Assembly: GCA_029215795.1 (NCBI GenBank)
Contig: JARDYH010000002.1
Location: 58,815,001 to 58,879,000, forward strand
Length of the DNA: 64,000 nucleotides
Reading direction: 5' to 3'
DNA from: Anniella stebbinsi
Lineage: Eukaryota > Chordata > Lepidosauria > Squamata > Anniellidae
Part shown: piece after piece, positions 42,449 through 53,755 of the stretch
Position numbering within the stretch: position 1 is the first letter of the stretch
How the letters are laid out: every line of letters begins with the position of its first letter
Notes under the pieces: model-generated
What the model saw: the letters and a program-made list of their open reading frames with translations, nothing else
Told to the model about the DNA's origin: nothing
The model's database searches: none
Position numbers and translations under genes: made by a program

Positions 42449-43724
42449 GTGTGTTTACAGTCTTTTCACATCCTGTTTCCTAAGCACGAGATGTCAATAG
42501 TAACATAGGAACTAGTCTTGAGAACCATTGCATCCAGTATCAGTCCAAGAGTATGCTAAAGATTTAAGAAGATGTTTTTGAATAAATCAGATGAAAGCAA
42601 TGCACTCCATCGGTGCATACTAGCAGCGAAAGAAAGAAAATCAGCCAAGGAAATGTCTAGCAGACTTCATTGTTACAAAGGCCCATCTGAGACCAGGAAT
42701 ATGATCTGATTCAGGGCCCTGCATATATGAAAAGGAATTAAGGCTTCTCTGGCATCAAATGCCATTACAGGATGTCAAATATCAAAATCGATTTTTGTTT
42801 TGTTTTCAGTGAAACGCTAGCATTTATTGTCTAGGTGAGCTTTTGAAAAGAGGCCTCAGGAATAGGTTTAAAAGGTTAAAAGCAGAGTGCTGAAGACAAT
42901 GATGTCTCCCCAGTCGCTGGAGACTGCAGCAGCCAAGGCTGCGAGGGAAATGCAGGGCTTTCTGCCAAGTCTTTCAGCAGAAGGGAGCCTGGAGTGGCTT
43001 TATCAGAGAAATTAGTCCATGATTAGAGCTTGAGAAGAGGAAGCGGAATTTCGACTCATTTAATGCTACCCGAATAAAATGCCGCAAGCTTTGAAGAAAG
43101 GCTACTTATCCTTCTGTTAAGTGTGGGATTGTCACAACTGAGCAGCAACTGTGTTCAGAGACTACAGACCCAGTCTTGCTAATAGTCAATTGATACTGAA
43201 ATAGCAGTTTTGCTTAATGGTTGAGTAAGAACTTGGACTTCTGCATGAACTTCCTGATTGCTCTTTTTCAGTTTGAGTTATTCTACCAAGGCAAACCACT
43301 TTGAATTGGGGTGTGTGTATGTGTGTGTGTAAAATATACTGTTCTCACATTAGGATCACAAATAAGAGCTCATGGTCATTTCATCTGTTTTTAAAACCTG
43401 CCTCTCTCTGACCTACTTTCTTGCTTATCTATTTTAGTTGATTATTAATTGATTAAATGCAAGATAGTAAATATCTAAGAATGTTCTAGAATAGATTCAG
43501 GAATTCATTCAACCCAGTACAGATCAGCCAGTGCCAGCCCCTCATAAAGTATTCCTGACCCTTTCTATAGATTTCAGGTCTGCCATTAAGGCCTTCTTTG
43601 GGCTGAGGATTCATGAAATGATGGTACATATTCCTAGATGCTTAAGGGAGCCATGCTATGGCATGTAGACATTGTGTGATGGGCCATAGTAAAGTGAGGA
43701 GTCTCGCATTTAAGGTTGGAGAGA
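42449..43724. other. Unique stretch without recognisable repeats
   Basis: About 42,760-43,110 is free of repeat signatures and of mixed base composition, so it is a candidate conserved non-coding element. A GT microsatellite lies at about 43,311-43,332. Confidence 0.4.
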
Positions 43725-44080
43725 GCTCTTTGACTTCAGAAGGGGTTGTCGAAGGTCCAACCTGCCTCCCTCACCCCTTCGCAGCCGACATAGAAAGAAA
43801 CATGCTGGCTGGCCTCCAAGGTTGGAAAATCAACCTTGAAGAGGGAGAAAAGGGGCATTTCAGTAGGTGGGGAGGGACAGAAACTGGAGAGGTCAGGATA
43901 TGAGCTATCCTGAGCCTCTTACAGCCTCCTTCCCTCCCCCTCTGAAACACCATTGCTAGCAAAAGCTCTCCAGCACTCGGAGGACATAGAGGCCAAGATC
44001 ATCTCCACTACAGGGCACTAGATACATGGAAACCTCTGCATTCAGAGGCTTCTGTCTCATAGGATTGCACTCTAAACCAA
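43725..44080. repeat. GC-rich dispersed repeat (probable)
   Basis: It ends 'tctgcattcagaggcttctg' followed by 'tcataggattgcactctaaa'. That resembles the GC-rich patch at 11,200-11,580 in the MAN2A1 intron, which also ends near 'ggaggcttctgtctgac'. Ends are not defined. Confidence 0.4.
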
Positions 44081-44645
44081 TGTGTAGTTTTAAGAGCTCC
44101 CTTATATGAGATATTAAAAAGATGGTGGCCATTCCATTTCCCAGTACAGGGTCGCCTTTTTCTGTCCTGTTTGTACCTGTGACTTCTCCAGGCCCAGCTA
44201 GGCTTTCTTCACATACCTCCTTCCTGGTTCTCACAAGCATATCAGACAAACAGTGTCCTCTCCTGGGGCTTCACTCTCCACTGAGGACCAATTCTTGTTA
44301 TAGCCCTATGCACAACTTATTGAAAGGTGCTTCTAGAGAGCTGTTCTATTTGCTGTCAGCAGGCCATTTGGAAGCTGTATATCCTCTTTGTTGACCAAGA
44401 GTGCTTCCAGATGGAGGGCTCCTAGCATTACTAATGGCCTTCTAATTAGTAGTGCTGCTATTGCATCTTTAGTTTATTAATAGATTTTCAGTGATAAGGA
44501 AAAAGATTGACGAAGCAATGAGAAAGCACAGGAGGATTACAAATGGATGATGACAGCTTCCCCTTCCCCCCAGCATTCCATGAACGAGGCATTGTGATTG
44601 GATATTAAAAGCCTCATGTAGAAGCACCCTAAGGAATGTACAATG
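44081..44645. other. Intergenic, nothing identified
   Basis: Anonymous sequence. Confidence 0.45.
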
Positions 44646-44780
44646 TCTCCATGCCAGAGGTGCACACCTGGGTGGGCAGCTGGTACTAGTGGACTTCCCA
44701 CAGGCAGATGATTGGCCACCATGTGTACAGAATGCTGGACTAGATAGCCATTTGGTCTGATCTGGTTCTGTTCTTAGAGA
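44646..44780 (+). mobile_element. CR1 LINE 3'-end fragment
   Basis: 'ggacttcccacaggcagatg', 'attggccaccatgtgtacag', 'aatgctggactagatagcc' and 'tttggtctgatctgg' match the tail consensus. Confidence 0.7.
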
Positions 44781-44937
44781 CGCTGCATGCTTGAAGTGGG
44801 TTCTTCCCCTTTATTATTCGATTCCATTTTTTTCATTATTAAATGCTCATCAGTTTAGTTAATAGTTCCTTAAACTCATATTTGTTGTCATCATTCTTAC
44901 TCATTTTCATTTCTTATCATTTTCAATGGGAGACCCA

Positions 44938-45068
44938 GGCCGGATCTACACCAAGCGGGATATGACCCTTTGAAAACGGTTTGAAAACTGTATAGGGATT
45001 GTGTCCTGGCCCCCAACAGTTGTCACTGCTGTTATAAACTATTTTAAAGCAGTAATGTAGATCCTGCC
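44938..45068. mobile_element. Palindromic MITE, 'GGCCGGATCTACACC' type
   Basis: GGCCGGATCTACA at the left mirrors TGTAGATCCTGCC at the right. 'aaaacggtttgaaaactgta' and 'ttataaactattttaaagc' pair inside. Confidence 0.65.
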
Positions 45069-45369
45069 GCAGTTGCTATTGTGTTGCCTGTAACTTCTAT
45101 GCTTTCTATCCAAGAGGGATTACATTTTCAAGCATTCTACTGCCCTTCCGAGAGATCAGGCTTGCAAAATTTCAGACAGGGGGAAAGGTCCTTGTTGTAT
45201 AGGCACACAGAGACACATTGAACTATTAACTAATATACCTCTGTAGAAAGTGGCTGAGGCTCACCACATTTCCCACCCGTCTCCCAATCAGAGTGGTTGC
45301 CAGGCCAAGTTGGCCAAATATGGCAGCACCCACCAATGACTCTTTTGGATGACAATGGCTGGAAGGGGA

Positions 45370-45553
45370 GAGGCCACAGCTCATTGATAGAGAACATGCT
45401 TATCATGCAGGAAGTCCCAGGTTCAGATCTTCAGCATCTCCAGGTAGGGCTATAAATTGTCTTCCTGAAACCCTGAAGAGTCACTGCTAGCCAGTGTTGA
45501 TGGTAGTGAGCTAGATGGATCAACCGTCTGATAAGGCAGCTTCCTGTGTTCCT
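45370..45553 (+). mobile_element. tRNA-derived SINE
   Basis: A tRNA-like head ('cagctcattgatagagaaca' A-box region, 'ccaggttcagatcttcag' B-box region) is followed by 'atctccaggtagggctataa', 'gaaaccctgaagagtcactg' and 'gtgagctagatggatcaacc', ending 'ggcagcttcctgtgttcc'. Related copies are at 52028-52150 (headless) and 55562-55736. Confidence 0.8.
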
Positions 45554-45888
45554 AGAAGAAATAGTAAGCAACTGTTTCCTGGATATCACTAAGTGGCTTC
45601 AAATGTTTTTTGGTACTGACATGCAATCAGGAGATTAATAAGGGTTATTTGGCTCACTTGTAAACTGTAAAGAGTTCAATTACTTTAACACACTTAATAA
45701 TATATTACTTATTTCCAATTTGTAATGATCTGCTTACCCATAAGACCGAAGACAAGAAGCCTACATATTTGGCTGCTTTTGTGATGTACTATGTTCCTGT
45801 GTAATAATGCTGATGAAAAATTAGCTGCCTTGGATCAAGGTTGTGATATTAGTGGAATTTAAAAATGTGGGGAGGGCTTCAATGTGAT
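45554..45888. other. Intergenic, nothing identified
   Basis: AT-rich anonymous sequence. Confidence 0.45.
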
Positions 45889-46345
45889 CATTTTTATTGT
45901 AAGCCACTTTGATTATTATTTTCACACAAAAAAGTAGTATATAAATAATACCTGTACTAACAACTAAACAATTCAAAAATAGTCTTAGGTTATTTTTTTT
46001 AAAAAAATAATCATAGTGGTTTACAGGGTTAAAAACAACAATAAACATCTCTGAAAATAGACCATAGGAACAACTCAAAGGAACTCCAAAACAAAGGTAG
46101 TGGAAACTGATGCAGGATAGTGCATAAAACAGCAGTCAGTTTTTGAAGGCCAACTGAAACAGAAACAGTTTTACCTACTTTTGAAAGGCCAGCAGGGAGG
46201 AGGCTATATCAACTTCTGTCAGATGAGAGTTCTGGGGTGGCTACAGAAAAGGCCCTGTTCCTGGTAGAGGCTTATATATCCTCTCTATGAGATGGCATAG
46301 TCTTATCAGACGATCTTAAATGCCAGCGGGAGAAGGGGTCATATG
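45889..46345 (-). mobile_element. L2-type LINE tail fragment, head-to-head with a plus-strand tail
   Basis: 'ttgtaagccactttgattat' through 'agtagtatataaataatac' is a LINE/SINE 3' end in plus orientation. After about 45,960 the A-rich start and 'ggccagcagggaggagg' and 'gaaaaggccctgttcctgg' are the reverse-orientation L2 3' region, including the 'cttaaatg' end. Confidence 0.5.
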
Positions 46346-47360
46346 GGAGGAGACATTGCCAGAGAGAGTCAGGATCCAAACTGAGTAGTTAATTAGAAAT
46401 CCTTTACTTGACTAAAACAGTGTCCCCAATGAATAAGGGAATCTTTCCTTTCTTCTTTCTACTGTAACTATTTTAATATAGGCACTTATTCTACCCAACA
46501 GAAATCCATCAAGGTTGTGGTGTAGGGCTGTGGAACAGCACCTGTGATGAAGGAACCACCACTTCCTAAGCCCTGCTGGGCTCATGCTGGCTGGGGTGGA
46601 AGATGGGGATAGCTGTTTATTTGTTTCTTTTTCAGGTGGAGAGGGAGGTCCACACAATACAACAGCCCCTCAGCCACCCTCTATAAAAGATTGGTTGGTA
46701 AAGAGGCATTGCCCATTCCTTCCCACATGGGAAGAGATACCTCTCCTTAGGTGACGCTGTTTACTGATATTAGCATGCATGATATAAAAGCCAAGAAATT
46801 ATGCTTTTCTTCTTCAGGATGCTTGCTTTTATTCATATGTAAATTTATGCAGATGCAATTCATTAATAGACCAATCAATTAAAACTCAAATTAATTGACT
46901 AAGATTCTATAGTTGGGTGATAGCCCTAAATAAAACAAATATATTTAAGGCTCCCATAAAAGTCTGATATCATATTAAATCATTTCACACATCAAATTAC
47001 ATACCCATGAATGAATAGATGTGATCAGTACAGTTACACTGGATTAAGTAATTAATATTACATGATTTTAAATTATTGATCATGTTTCAGCTTGCAGAAG
47101 AAGCCAAAACATACTGTAGGACTTGACTTTTAAGTTACTTTTTAATATGCAGTGGACACAGTTGCTAACAGGGTGGCTCCTGTTGCTCCATAATTCTCCC
47201 TTCATCAGGAGCTGAGTAGGATTTAGTCGTTGCAATTTTAAAGGGACAAGCTTTTAGGCATGAAAGTGTGCATGCATATAAATAAAATGGTTGTTTCTGC
47301 TCCGCTGTTAATGAAAGAAAAATGATCCATGTACTCTGCTGGGATAACTGAGTCTTGGAA
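46346..47360. other. Unique AT-rich stretch
   Basis: About 46,780-47,110 contains a cluster of homeodomain-type sites (attcattaatag, ccaatcaattaaaac, aattaattgac, gtaattaatatt) and no repeat, a pattern often seen in developmental enhancers. No gene. Confidence 0.4.
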
Positions 47361-47369
47361 TAGATAGAT

Positions 47370-47423
<54 letters not shown>

Positions 47424-47425
47424 CA
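47361..47425. repeat. (GATA)n microsatellite
   Basis: About 15 GATA units with one slip near 47,370. Confidence 0.95.
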
Positions 47426-47617
47426 GATTTAGGTGCCCTACGAATTGTCAACAAATCATTCACCACCCATTAATGAGCTTTCATCCATGCTTAGTGAACT
47501 TATTAACTGCCAGTTACCTACACTTCTATGTTGCACATGGGAGATGAGTTCTAATTTTGGCAAAATACAAACTAAAATAAGAAAGCAAGTATTTAAACAA
47601 GTATATGAGGTAGAAAG

Positions 47618-48798
47618 TAGGGATGTGCACTGACCCCCCGGATCGGATCAGATAGCGGATCGGAATTGGACCTGGGGGGTCGGATCAGATCAGAGGTTGG
47701 GCAGATCAGATCTGATCCGATCCCGATCTGTGGATCGGATGTCCGATCCGCGGATCAGATGTCCGATCCGCGGATCGGACGCCATTTTGAATGCATTTCC
47801 CCATAGTCTAGTATTGTGTTACAAAAATGCCTATAACGTTTTCATTGTTAAAGATAAAAGGATGAAACTTGGGTACTTTGTAGATGGGTTAGGGGTAGTT
47901 ATCTGTGAGAAATTTCAGAAATATTGGTGTAGGCATTTTGTGGCAATTAATTTTTTAATAAATAACCAGAAATGCCTATAACTTTTTCATTTTTAAAGTT
48001 CCACACAGAAAACTTTGCCACATTGTAGGGGGCACATTCGCACCTATGTGTGTGAAATTTCAGAAACATAGGTGCTTGCCTTGTGTGGCAATTAATTTTA
48101 GAAAAATGTGTAGTAGTGGGGTAAATACAGTTACGCCTCCAACTTTTTTATTTTTAAAGATACAAACAGGAAAATTGGGCACATTATAGGTAACACTTTG
48201 CTTGATATGTATGTGAAATTTCAGAAAGCTAGGTCCAGGCATATAGTGGCAAGGTATTTTTGAAACAATGAGGAAAGAAACGCCTATAACTTTTTTATTT
48301 TAAAAGTTAGAAGTCTGAAAGTTGCTCACTTTGTAGATGGGTTAGGGGTAGTTGTCTGTCAGAAATTTCAGAAAGTTAGGTCCAGGCATTTGGTGGCTAC
48401 GAATTTTTTAGATTAAAAGTTACAAAAGTTTTTCCACAGAGGCTTGGGCTGTCAATTGCACCCTGCTCCCCCGCCTCCCCCTCCCTCTTTTATCTGTCAA
48501 AACTCCGTGTTGTTGTAACTTTTAATCTAAAAAAATCATAGTTTCATCCTTCTATCTTTAAAAATGAAAAAGTTATAGGCGTTTTTGTAACACAATACTT
48601 GGCTATGGGAAAAAGCATTCAAAATGGTGTCCAATCTGCCGATTTTTTCTGATCCGGATTGGACTTTGGCGGATTGGATCGGATCGGATCGGAGGGTTGG
48701 TCGGATCAGATCGGATCGGATTTTTCCAATTTTGGGGCGGATTGGATTTGGATCGTGGATCGTGGATTGGATCAGATCAGATCTGATGCACACCCCTA
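47618..48798. mobile_element. hAT-type foldback element, 1,181 bp, sister of 35174-37943
   Basis: It starts TAGGGATGTGCACTGAC, ends with the inverse of TAGGGGTGTGCATCAG, and is flanked by a perfect 8-bp duplication GTAGAAAG (47610-47617 and 48799-48806). It has the same subterminal GATCG/GATCA pentamer arrays and the same ~150-bp modules ('gcctataactttttcatttt', 'aaatttcagaaac', 'gtggcaattaatttttt'), but fewer of them. The centre at about 48,420-48,540 is a reversed short form of the large element's loop. It is more diverged than the large element and has no ORF for a transposase. Confidence 0.92.
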
Positions 48799-48806
48799 GT
48801 AGAAAG

Positions 48807-49189
48807 TAGAATTAGCAACAGGGAGTGAATTGTGAGTAGGCTTTCCTCTGATTTTATAAACACTCATCTGAAACTGCACAGGAGAGCTGGATCTCTGGTT
48901 TTCCCCAAGCATATTCATGCATCCAGTGAGCTTTGTTTTGACTTTACAATTAGTTTAGAGACCTCCTTGAAATGGTAAATGAAAGATAATGCAGACATGA
49001 CGAATTATCATCCAACAGTGGAACAGAACACGTTTTGGCTGGCAGCCTTTCAGAGTCTATATTTGCCAGCCTACAGAACAGAAGACAAAAGCATTTGGCA
49101 AAAGTGTGTGTGTGTGATTGCTAGAGCTCTTTATTACCAGATGACTTGGGATGGTTGGGACCTTAATCTCAGGAGCTGAGATACCTTGG
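48807..49189. other. Intergenic, nothing identified
   Basis: Anonymous sequence. Confidence 0.45.
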
Positions 49190-49640
49190 GCCTGTTCAGA
49201 TGTTATGCTAACCCACTGTGGATTGCATCTTTGACTATTGCACAGCAGGTTAGCATGGCATGTGTGGGGTGTTTTCCCGCCTCATGATGGGTGAAGTACC
49301 CAACCCTGTTACCTACCCTGTGCAGTAGAGGTAACATGCCCCGGGGATGGTTCCCATGTTGTGTGTTGGGACCATTGTTGTTCTCTTTGGCTTCTGTGTG
49401 TGGAAATCTCCATGACCATAGAGACGGTCACCTAGAGTGTCTGCTACTTCCAGTGACATTCTAGCCAGCACGGGCTTTCTCCATGGTAGCTGTCTCATAG
49501 CAATCGCTGGAGCAGCTGGCGTGCACCTTCCTCCTCCATGCTGGCCACCGAGATAACTGCCACAGCCAGCGGGAGGACATGACTTTACCCATGGAATGGG
49601 AATAGGTGAATCACAGAGCACTGCTTAGATCCCGCTTATA
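49190..49640. repeat. Possible TIR element of the 'CTGTTCAGATGTTATGC' type
   Basis: 'cctgttcagatgttatgcta' near 49,194 resembles the 'GTTCAGACAACAC' ends of 42031-42448, and 'ctaacccactgtggattgca' pairs with 'gcacagcaggttagcatgg'. The right border is not clear. Confidence 0.35.
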
Positions 49641-50160
49641 TGACAGGCCCCCTTGTAGTGGTTTCCTTACCCCTCTCCACTCCATAGTTCCCTTACCCAC
49701 CCTCCCCCATGGGTGTGTGAAAAGGACTTTGTTAATTAGAAGGTCAAGACATGGGGCATTCTGTATAACCAGGGTCAAGGAGTTGAGTAGGAGCTCTTGG
49801 TGTTGAGACAGTGATGGCATCCAGACAACTGTAATGGTGAAGAAAGCAACTAGGGCAAGAAACAGGTGGATAGCAAAAAATAAAAGGGGATGTACCCCCA
49901 AGTGGGTGTTGTTGAAGTGCATTTATTCCTTTCAAATGACCATTGAATACAATCACTATTCTTTTTCGTATATCCTAATCTAAAGTAATTAAATGATCAT
50001 GAAATAATTAACTACCATTTATCTTGGTACCAGCATATTCAAAGCTATCAGGTAGTATGATGCTTAGGGTACTGTAGTAATTACGCTAATGCAAGGCTAG
50101 GCAACGTAGTGCCCAGAGGCACCAATGTGCCCCTGAACACCTTTCTTGGTGCTCACCAAG
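49641..50160. other. Intergenic, nothing identified
   Basis: Anonymous sequence. Confidence 0.4.
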
Positions 50161-51420
50161 GTGCCTTACACCTCCCAATTTTCAGTGGAGGAAGAGCTGG
50201 AGGACCAGGAACCACCCATCACCAGTAATGCTTAGGATCTACCAGTAGACCAGGAGGAGACTGGCCTCAGGGAGGACACAGGCTCTGCCTGAGAGGTGCA
50301 GGCAGAGAAACCTTCAAGCTCTCAGGAGAGAGGCTGCCTGAAAAGACAGGGAGTGCTAGATTGAGCCAGATGACTCCTTGTGAGAAAAGGTCTACTTGCA
50401 TGTAGGACACTTGCTCACAAGGAGGACATTTCAGCTGCAGTCATTAACAGCTCACAGCTGATGCTTGTGTGTGGCTTTGACTGCCTCTGCATAAAAACAG
50501 AAGAAAGATGTGCATTATCAGACTTTTCTGAAACAAACTTTCCCTGACTGTGGACTGCTTCTTGGTGTTAATATTTCTGGACTGAGCTCTAAGTCTCCTG
50601 CTTGGCCCCCTCCACAAGGATGCGCTTTTGCGCCCGGTTCGGGGATTATGCGCATTTTCGCGGAGGCGCATTTACGCCTAATCCCTCTGCACGGGAGGCG
50701 GCGAGAAGCGGCGAAGCGCATTAAAAGTTGCCCAAAAAGCACTTTACAGGTAGTTAATGCGCATAATCGCTTGTTCACACAGCGAAAATGCGCTTTAACG
50801 GCCGGAGCAAAATAAAAGTCGCTATTTAACGCGCGTTCGAAAATGCGCATTATCGGGGAGATAACGCGCCTGTACGCCCGTTTTGCGCTCCGCTCGTGTG
50901 TAGGTAAAATTTATAATGAGCCTTCAAGGCTCATTAAACGTCTCGTGTGGAGGAGGCCCTTGTTCCTCGTCTGCTGTGTTGCCCTGGGACCAGGCCTGGA
51001 CTCTGGCCCTCTGTCTCTCTGTCTGCCCACCCCTTGTCTGCTGTATTGCTGTGGGACCTTGTTGCCTCTGACCTGGACTGTTGACCCCTTGCCTTTTGTC
51101 TGATCCCTCTTTGTACTGATCACCTTGGAACTCTTGGACCCTTGAAACTGCAACTGCTAGGCTCAGACTTGGGAAACGTTTTCTTCCCAGCAACTGGAAA
51201 TGTCGTGAAATAGGTTTCTGTTGATGCTGCAAACTGTAATTCTGAAGGAGTTGTTTTGTGTGTTTGGGCTCAGACCTCACCTTTGTCTTGTACTCAGTGA
51301 CTGGGCAGGCTGCTTGTCCTTTGTCACACCTCCATTGGCAGCCATTTTGTGATGGTGCCTAGGAAAGTTTCTCAAATTGCCAAATCCTCCCACAGTCCCA
51401 AACAGCTGCCTACTCCTGCT
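50161..51420 (+). repeat. Unclassified GC-richer repeat interrupted by a CpG-rich element
   Basis: Sequence on both sides of 50605-50958 has the same composition and joins at CTTG (50601-50604 / 50959-50962). Right-flank wording near 51,260-51,370 recurs at about 20,330-20,480. A 'gcataaaaacag' at about 50,490 could be a TATA-like box of an LTR, but LTR ends were not found. Confidence 0.4.
50605..50958. mobile_element. CpG-rich ~350-bp TIR element, copy 3 (354 bp)
   Basis: It starts GCCCCCTCCACAAGGATGCG, ends CTCGTGTGGAGGAGGCC, and is flanked by CTTG on both sides. It is the reverse complement of 40239-40592 with modest divergence and has exactly the same length. Open frames on both strands across it arise from the GCGCAT-rich composition. 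Confidence 0.92.
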
Positions 51421-51589
51421 ATAATGTACAACAGATGTTTTGCAAATTAGTCATAGGCAGACAGGATAGGGCCCTTCCTCCTTTAAAAAAAGAACATGAC
51501 TGGGTTGAAATACCAAGCCTCGCTGTCTTAGAGTAAGAAGTGGTTTCATCACTTCCATTCTTAATTATGAAGGCAGCTCAGAGGGAGAC

Positions 51590-52024
51590 TAGCTTTGCTC
51601 TGGTGGAAGGAACCATAAAGTACCAGAGGGATGGAGAATGGCCAGTGTAACACCAATGTTTCAAAAAGGAACCAGGGGGGATCTGTGAAATTACAGGCCA
51701 GATAGCTTAACAGGCCAGATAGCTTAATGTCTATTCTGGGTAAATTAGTTAAAAGCATTATTAAAAATAAAATCAATAAGCATATAGAAGGACAAGACCT
51801 GTTGAAAATGAATCATGGCTTCCACAAAGGTAAGTCCTGTCTCACTAAATGTATAGCGTTCTTTGAGAGTGTCAATAAACATGTGGACAGGGGTGATCTT
51901 TCAGATATTGTTTACTTGGACTTCCAAAAGTCTTTTGATAAAGTCCCTCACCAAAGACTCCTGAGCAAATCTAGCAATCATGGAATAAGAGGAGAGGTCC
52001 TCTTATGGGTTAGTAACTGGCATC
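51590..52024 (+). mobile_element. CR1 LINE reverse transcriptase fragment
   Basis: The plus strand reads SILGKLVKSIIKNKINKHIE, then GFHKGKSCLTKCIAFFESV and YLDFQKSFDKVPHQRLL, a typical CR1-group reverse transcriptase block. Only about 130 residues remain, with the 5' part shifted in frame. A 17-bp tandem duplication 'aggccagatagcttaa' lies at about 51,694-51,727. It is truncated at both ends and dead. Confidence 0.85.
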
Positions 52025-52027
52025 TCT

Positions 52028-52150
52028 AAGTAGGGATGGGAAGGACTCCTGCTTGAAACCCTGCAGAACCACTGCCACCCAATGTGGACAATGTTTGAGC
52101 TAGATGAACCACTGGCCAGGCTTGGGCCAAGGCAATTTCCTTTGTTGCTT
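52028..52150 (+). mobile_element. tRNA-derived SINE body, head missing
   Basis: 'agggatgggaaggactcctg', 'cttgaaaccctgcagaacca' and 'gtttgagctagatgaaccac' match the body of 45370-45553. It starts exactly at the end of the CR1 fragment. Confidence 0.65.
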
Positions 52151-52223
52151 TGCATAACACAAAATGAAACCCCAACCCATTCACATATATGTATGTATCC
52201 ACATACACACACTCCTCCATTAG

Positions 52224-52440
52224 ACAGTGTGGTGTAGTGGTTAGAGTTTTGGACTGGGACTTGGGAGACCTAGGTTCTAGTCCCCATTTGGCCATGAAAC
52301 TCACTGGGTGACTTTGGGCCAGTCATTGATTCTCAATCTAACCCATGTCATAGATTTGGTGTGAGGATAAAATGGGGAGGAGGATTAAATATGCTGCCTT
52401 GGGCTCCTCAGAGGAAAGGCGGGATATAAATGTACCAAAC
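52224..52440 (+). mobile_element. Sauria-type tRNA SINE, sense
   Basis: The A box lies in 'gtggtgtagtggttagagtt' and the B box in 'aggttctagtccccatttgg'. The unrelated body follows ('actcactgggtgactttggg', 'gtgaggataaaatggggagg') and the end is 'aaaggcgggatataaatgt'. This SINE family is characteristic of squamates. Confidence 0.9.
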
Positions 52441-52643
52441 AAACCCCGCCACAAACATTAAAATTTTCCAAATAAAGACAAATAAACAAAAATACATCAG
52501 AATTTAAATCTACTTAATAACAAATCTAGTACATTTAACATCCCCCCAACCCCAACTTCACTTTACAGATGAAAGTACAGGTGAATCCTCTGGCTGCTTG
52601 GAGGTTTTCCCTATGGTTCTTCAGAATAACAAATTATATTTAG
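52441..52643. other. Intergenic, A-rich
   Basis: Continuation of an A-rich tail after the SINE, then anonymous sequence. Confidence 0.4.
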
Positions 52644-52752
52644 GTTGAAATCCTATGCTTGTTTAGGCAGGAAAAGTCCTACAACTTCTAGTATCCCCCA
52701 GGTTAGGGAGGGAGTTACAGGACTTCTTTTCTGCCTAAACACACATAGGCCT
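52644..52752. mobile_element. Palindromic MITE, 'AATCCTATGCATGTTTAGAC' family
   Basis: 'gaaatcctatgcttgtttag' at the left mirrors 'ctaaacacacataggcctat' at the right. 'gtcctacaacttctagtatc' lies in the centre. Confidence 0.7.
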
Positions 52753-53359
52753 ATGCCCTTATTCTCAGTTCCATAATCTAAGAAAGGCTTTGACAGACTA
52801 TATTATTTATGTTCCTGGATTTGTATATGCAATAAAATCATGCCATATGTTAACCCCAACCCCAAAATCAGATATTTTGCCTTTACCTTTAGTTAATTGT
52901 AGTTTCTGTCAGGGCAGTATCCAACTGTGTCATTCCATTAGTGCAAATGACATTGCGCTAGCGACAATTAGGTTCTGAACTATGCACAAGAGAAGAATCC
53001 AACTAAAATTATGTTTTCACAAGCATACTTGTGCAGATGGTTTTGCATAACTCTTGTGCAATGCATTGTGCACTTTCCTTGTCCAGCCACTTATGCAACT
53101 TGCTTGCGCCTGTTGGGCAACTGGTAATGGGCAACTGCTTGTGCAAAGGAAAGATTCAGAGGAGCTCTGCTACTGTTGTGAGTTTGCAGAATGTCACTGT
53201 TGGCTCCTGCCCTCAGTTCTTCTGCCATGGTGGTTTGCCACAACTCCATGTACCAAGACTTCAATGTTAGTTCTGCAGCTTTCTAACTTTTAGCAATTAC
53301 CCTGCAATTTTTTAGCATGAACATGATTAATTCCTTAGATGTCAATTTTGCATTTTGTT
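52753..53359. other. Intergenic, nothing identified
   Basis: Several Cys-rich open frames at 53,031-53,290 arise from TGT/TGC-rich sequence ('cttgtgcaatgcattgtgc' and similar phrases). They have no recognisable domain and I do not call them. Confidence 0.4.
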
Positions 53360-53755
53360 TTCCCGATATTGTTAATAGAGCTCATGCAGGTGTAAGATGT
53401 ATAATAGATTGATGTGTAATGTTTGTCATTTCTGAGAGCATGTTCCAAAACTGTAACACAGCAGGGCACGACCACCACATATAGATATATAAATCTTGCT
53501 GATTCCAATTTCTCCAACATTTTGTACTGTTCATATTTACTATTTGTGCCAGACGCGCTGGCCTAATATACCATCAGTGTAACAATTCTAACAAATTCTC
53601 CTTAAGGATTGGTAATACAGTTTCTTCAACTGAGTCATCCATAATTTATCCCATATGTTTTATTCTATTGTTATTCTGATATCATCTTCTCATACTATTT
53701 GCAATCCATCTGACAAATTTGTGTCTATTTCAATAAGCTGTTTCTTGAAGCGAGG
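53360..53755 (-). mobile_element. Decayed L1 ORF2 fragment
   Basis: The minus strand reads QYKMLEKLESARFIYLYVVV, a ruined version of the L1 C-terminal motif seen intact at 34.3-35.0 kb (CQELGTYYHMWWTC). Phrases such as 'accaccacatatagatatat' and 'tgtgccagacgcgctggcct' match L1 tails in reverse. No insertion scars found. Confidence 0.45.

Noticed and set aside
47361..47425. GATA repeat as a sex-chromosome (Bkm-type) marker
   Set aside because: A 65-bp GATA tract is an ordinary microsatellite. It says nothing about sex linkage.
52224..52300. Functional tRNA gene
   Set aside because: A and B boxes are present, but they form the head of a Sauria SINE. No complete cloverleaf can be read.
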